Assembly (NCBI GenBank): GCA_025928535.1
Contig: JAICJJ010000191.1
Location: forward strand, 1 to 6,094
DNA length: 6,094 nucleotides
Origin: Thermomicrobiales bacterium
Lineage (GTDB): Bacteria > Chloroflexota > Chloroflexia > Thermomicrobiales > UBA6265
Direction of reading: 5' to 3'
The notes under the pieces were generated by a model. The model saw nothing but the letters and a program-made list of their open reading frames with translations, did not search any database and was not told the origin of the DNA. This document shows positions 6,058 to 6,094 of this stretch, in pieces (position 1 is the stretch's first letter; each line of letters opens with the position of its first letter). The translations under genes were made by a program, and so were the position numbers.

Positions 6058-6094
6058 GCGTTCTCAGGACAGTTCGACCACGAGACAAGAAACA

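Larger units (their letters stand above)
5941..6094 (-). promoter_or_regulatory. Non-coding leader and probable promoter/regulatory region of the transporter operon
   Basis: These 154 bases upstream of the first gene contain no credible coding sequence. The end nearest 6094 is less GC-rich than the rest and could hold the promoter, but I see no convincing -35/-10 pair; a CATAGT near 6005-6000 has no good partner. The region holds two inverted repeats, listed separately, and the AGGAGG site. The upstream neighbour lies outside the window, so it is not certain that the operon begins here, though the strong ribosome site and the absence of overlapping genes suggest it. Confidence 0.5.

Noticed and set aside
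1..6094. CRISPR array, tRNA, rRNA, insertion sequence, integron or phage elements
   Set aside because: No regularly spaced repeats, transposase or integrase motifs or RNA-gene signatures were seen; nearly all of the window is accounted for by the six-gene operon.

Overview
The window is GC-rich bacterial DNA holding one tightly packed operon on the minus strand, read from about 5940 down to 1. In order of transcription it encodes a periplasmic-type solute-binding protein, two membrane permeases, two ABC ATPases, and the start of a glycoside hydrolase that runs off the left edge. The first five genes form a complete branched-chain/hydrophobic amino acid transporter (HAAT, Liv type). The sixth is a GH127-like protein (Pfam Glyco_hydro_127, formerly DUF1680), the family of the characterised beta-L-arabinofuranosidase HypBA1. 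It is the least expected part of the window.

Layout: 6094-5941 is a non-coding leader with two inverted-repeat structures and a perfect AGGAGG ribosome binding site. Then follow the binding protein (5940-4648, GTG start, Tat-like signal), an 18-base gap, livH (4629-3622, GTG start), livM (3622-2639), livG (2642-1836), livF (1839-1036) and the GH127-like gene (1039 to beyond 1). From livH onward every junction is a stop/start overlap of 1 or 4 bases, so the hydrolase is built into the same translationally coupled unit as the transporter.

How the parts should work together: the exported binding protein captures a small solute and delivers it to the LivH/LivM channel, and LivG/LivF hydrolyse ATP to drive import. 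The hydrolase has no visible signal peptide and is probably cytoplasmic, so it may act on the imported solute. An amino-acid-type importer coupled to an arabinofuranosidase-family enzyme suggests, as a hypothesis only, uptake and deglycosylation of a small glycosylated amino acid such as an arabinosyl-hydroxyproline from plant cell wall glycoprotein. The substrate cannot be read from the sequence.

Organism: high GC, a twin-arginine-type signal on the binding protein and a canonical Shine-Dalgarno indicate a bacterium. Alphaproteobacteria and Chloroflexi/Thermomicrobia-like lineages are both plausible, and I cannot decide between them. I saw no tRNA, rRNA, CRISPR array, insertion sequence or phage feature.
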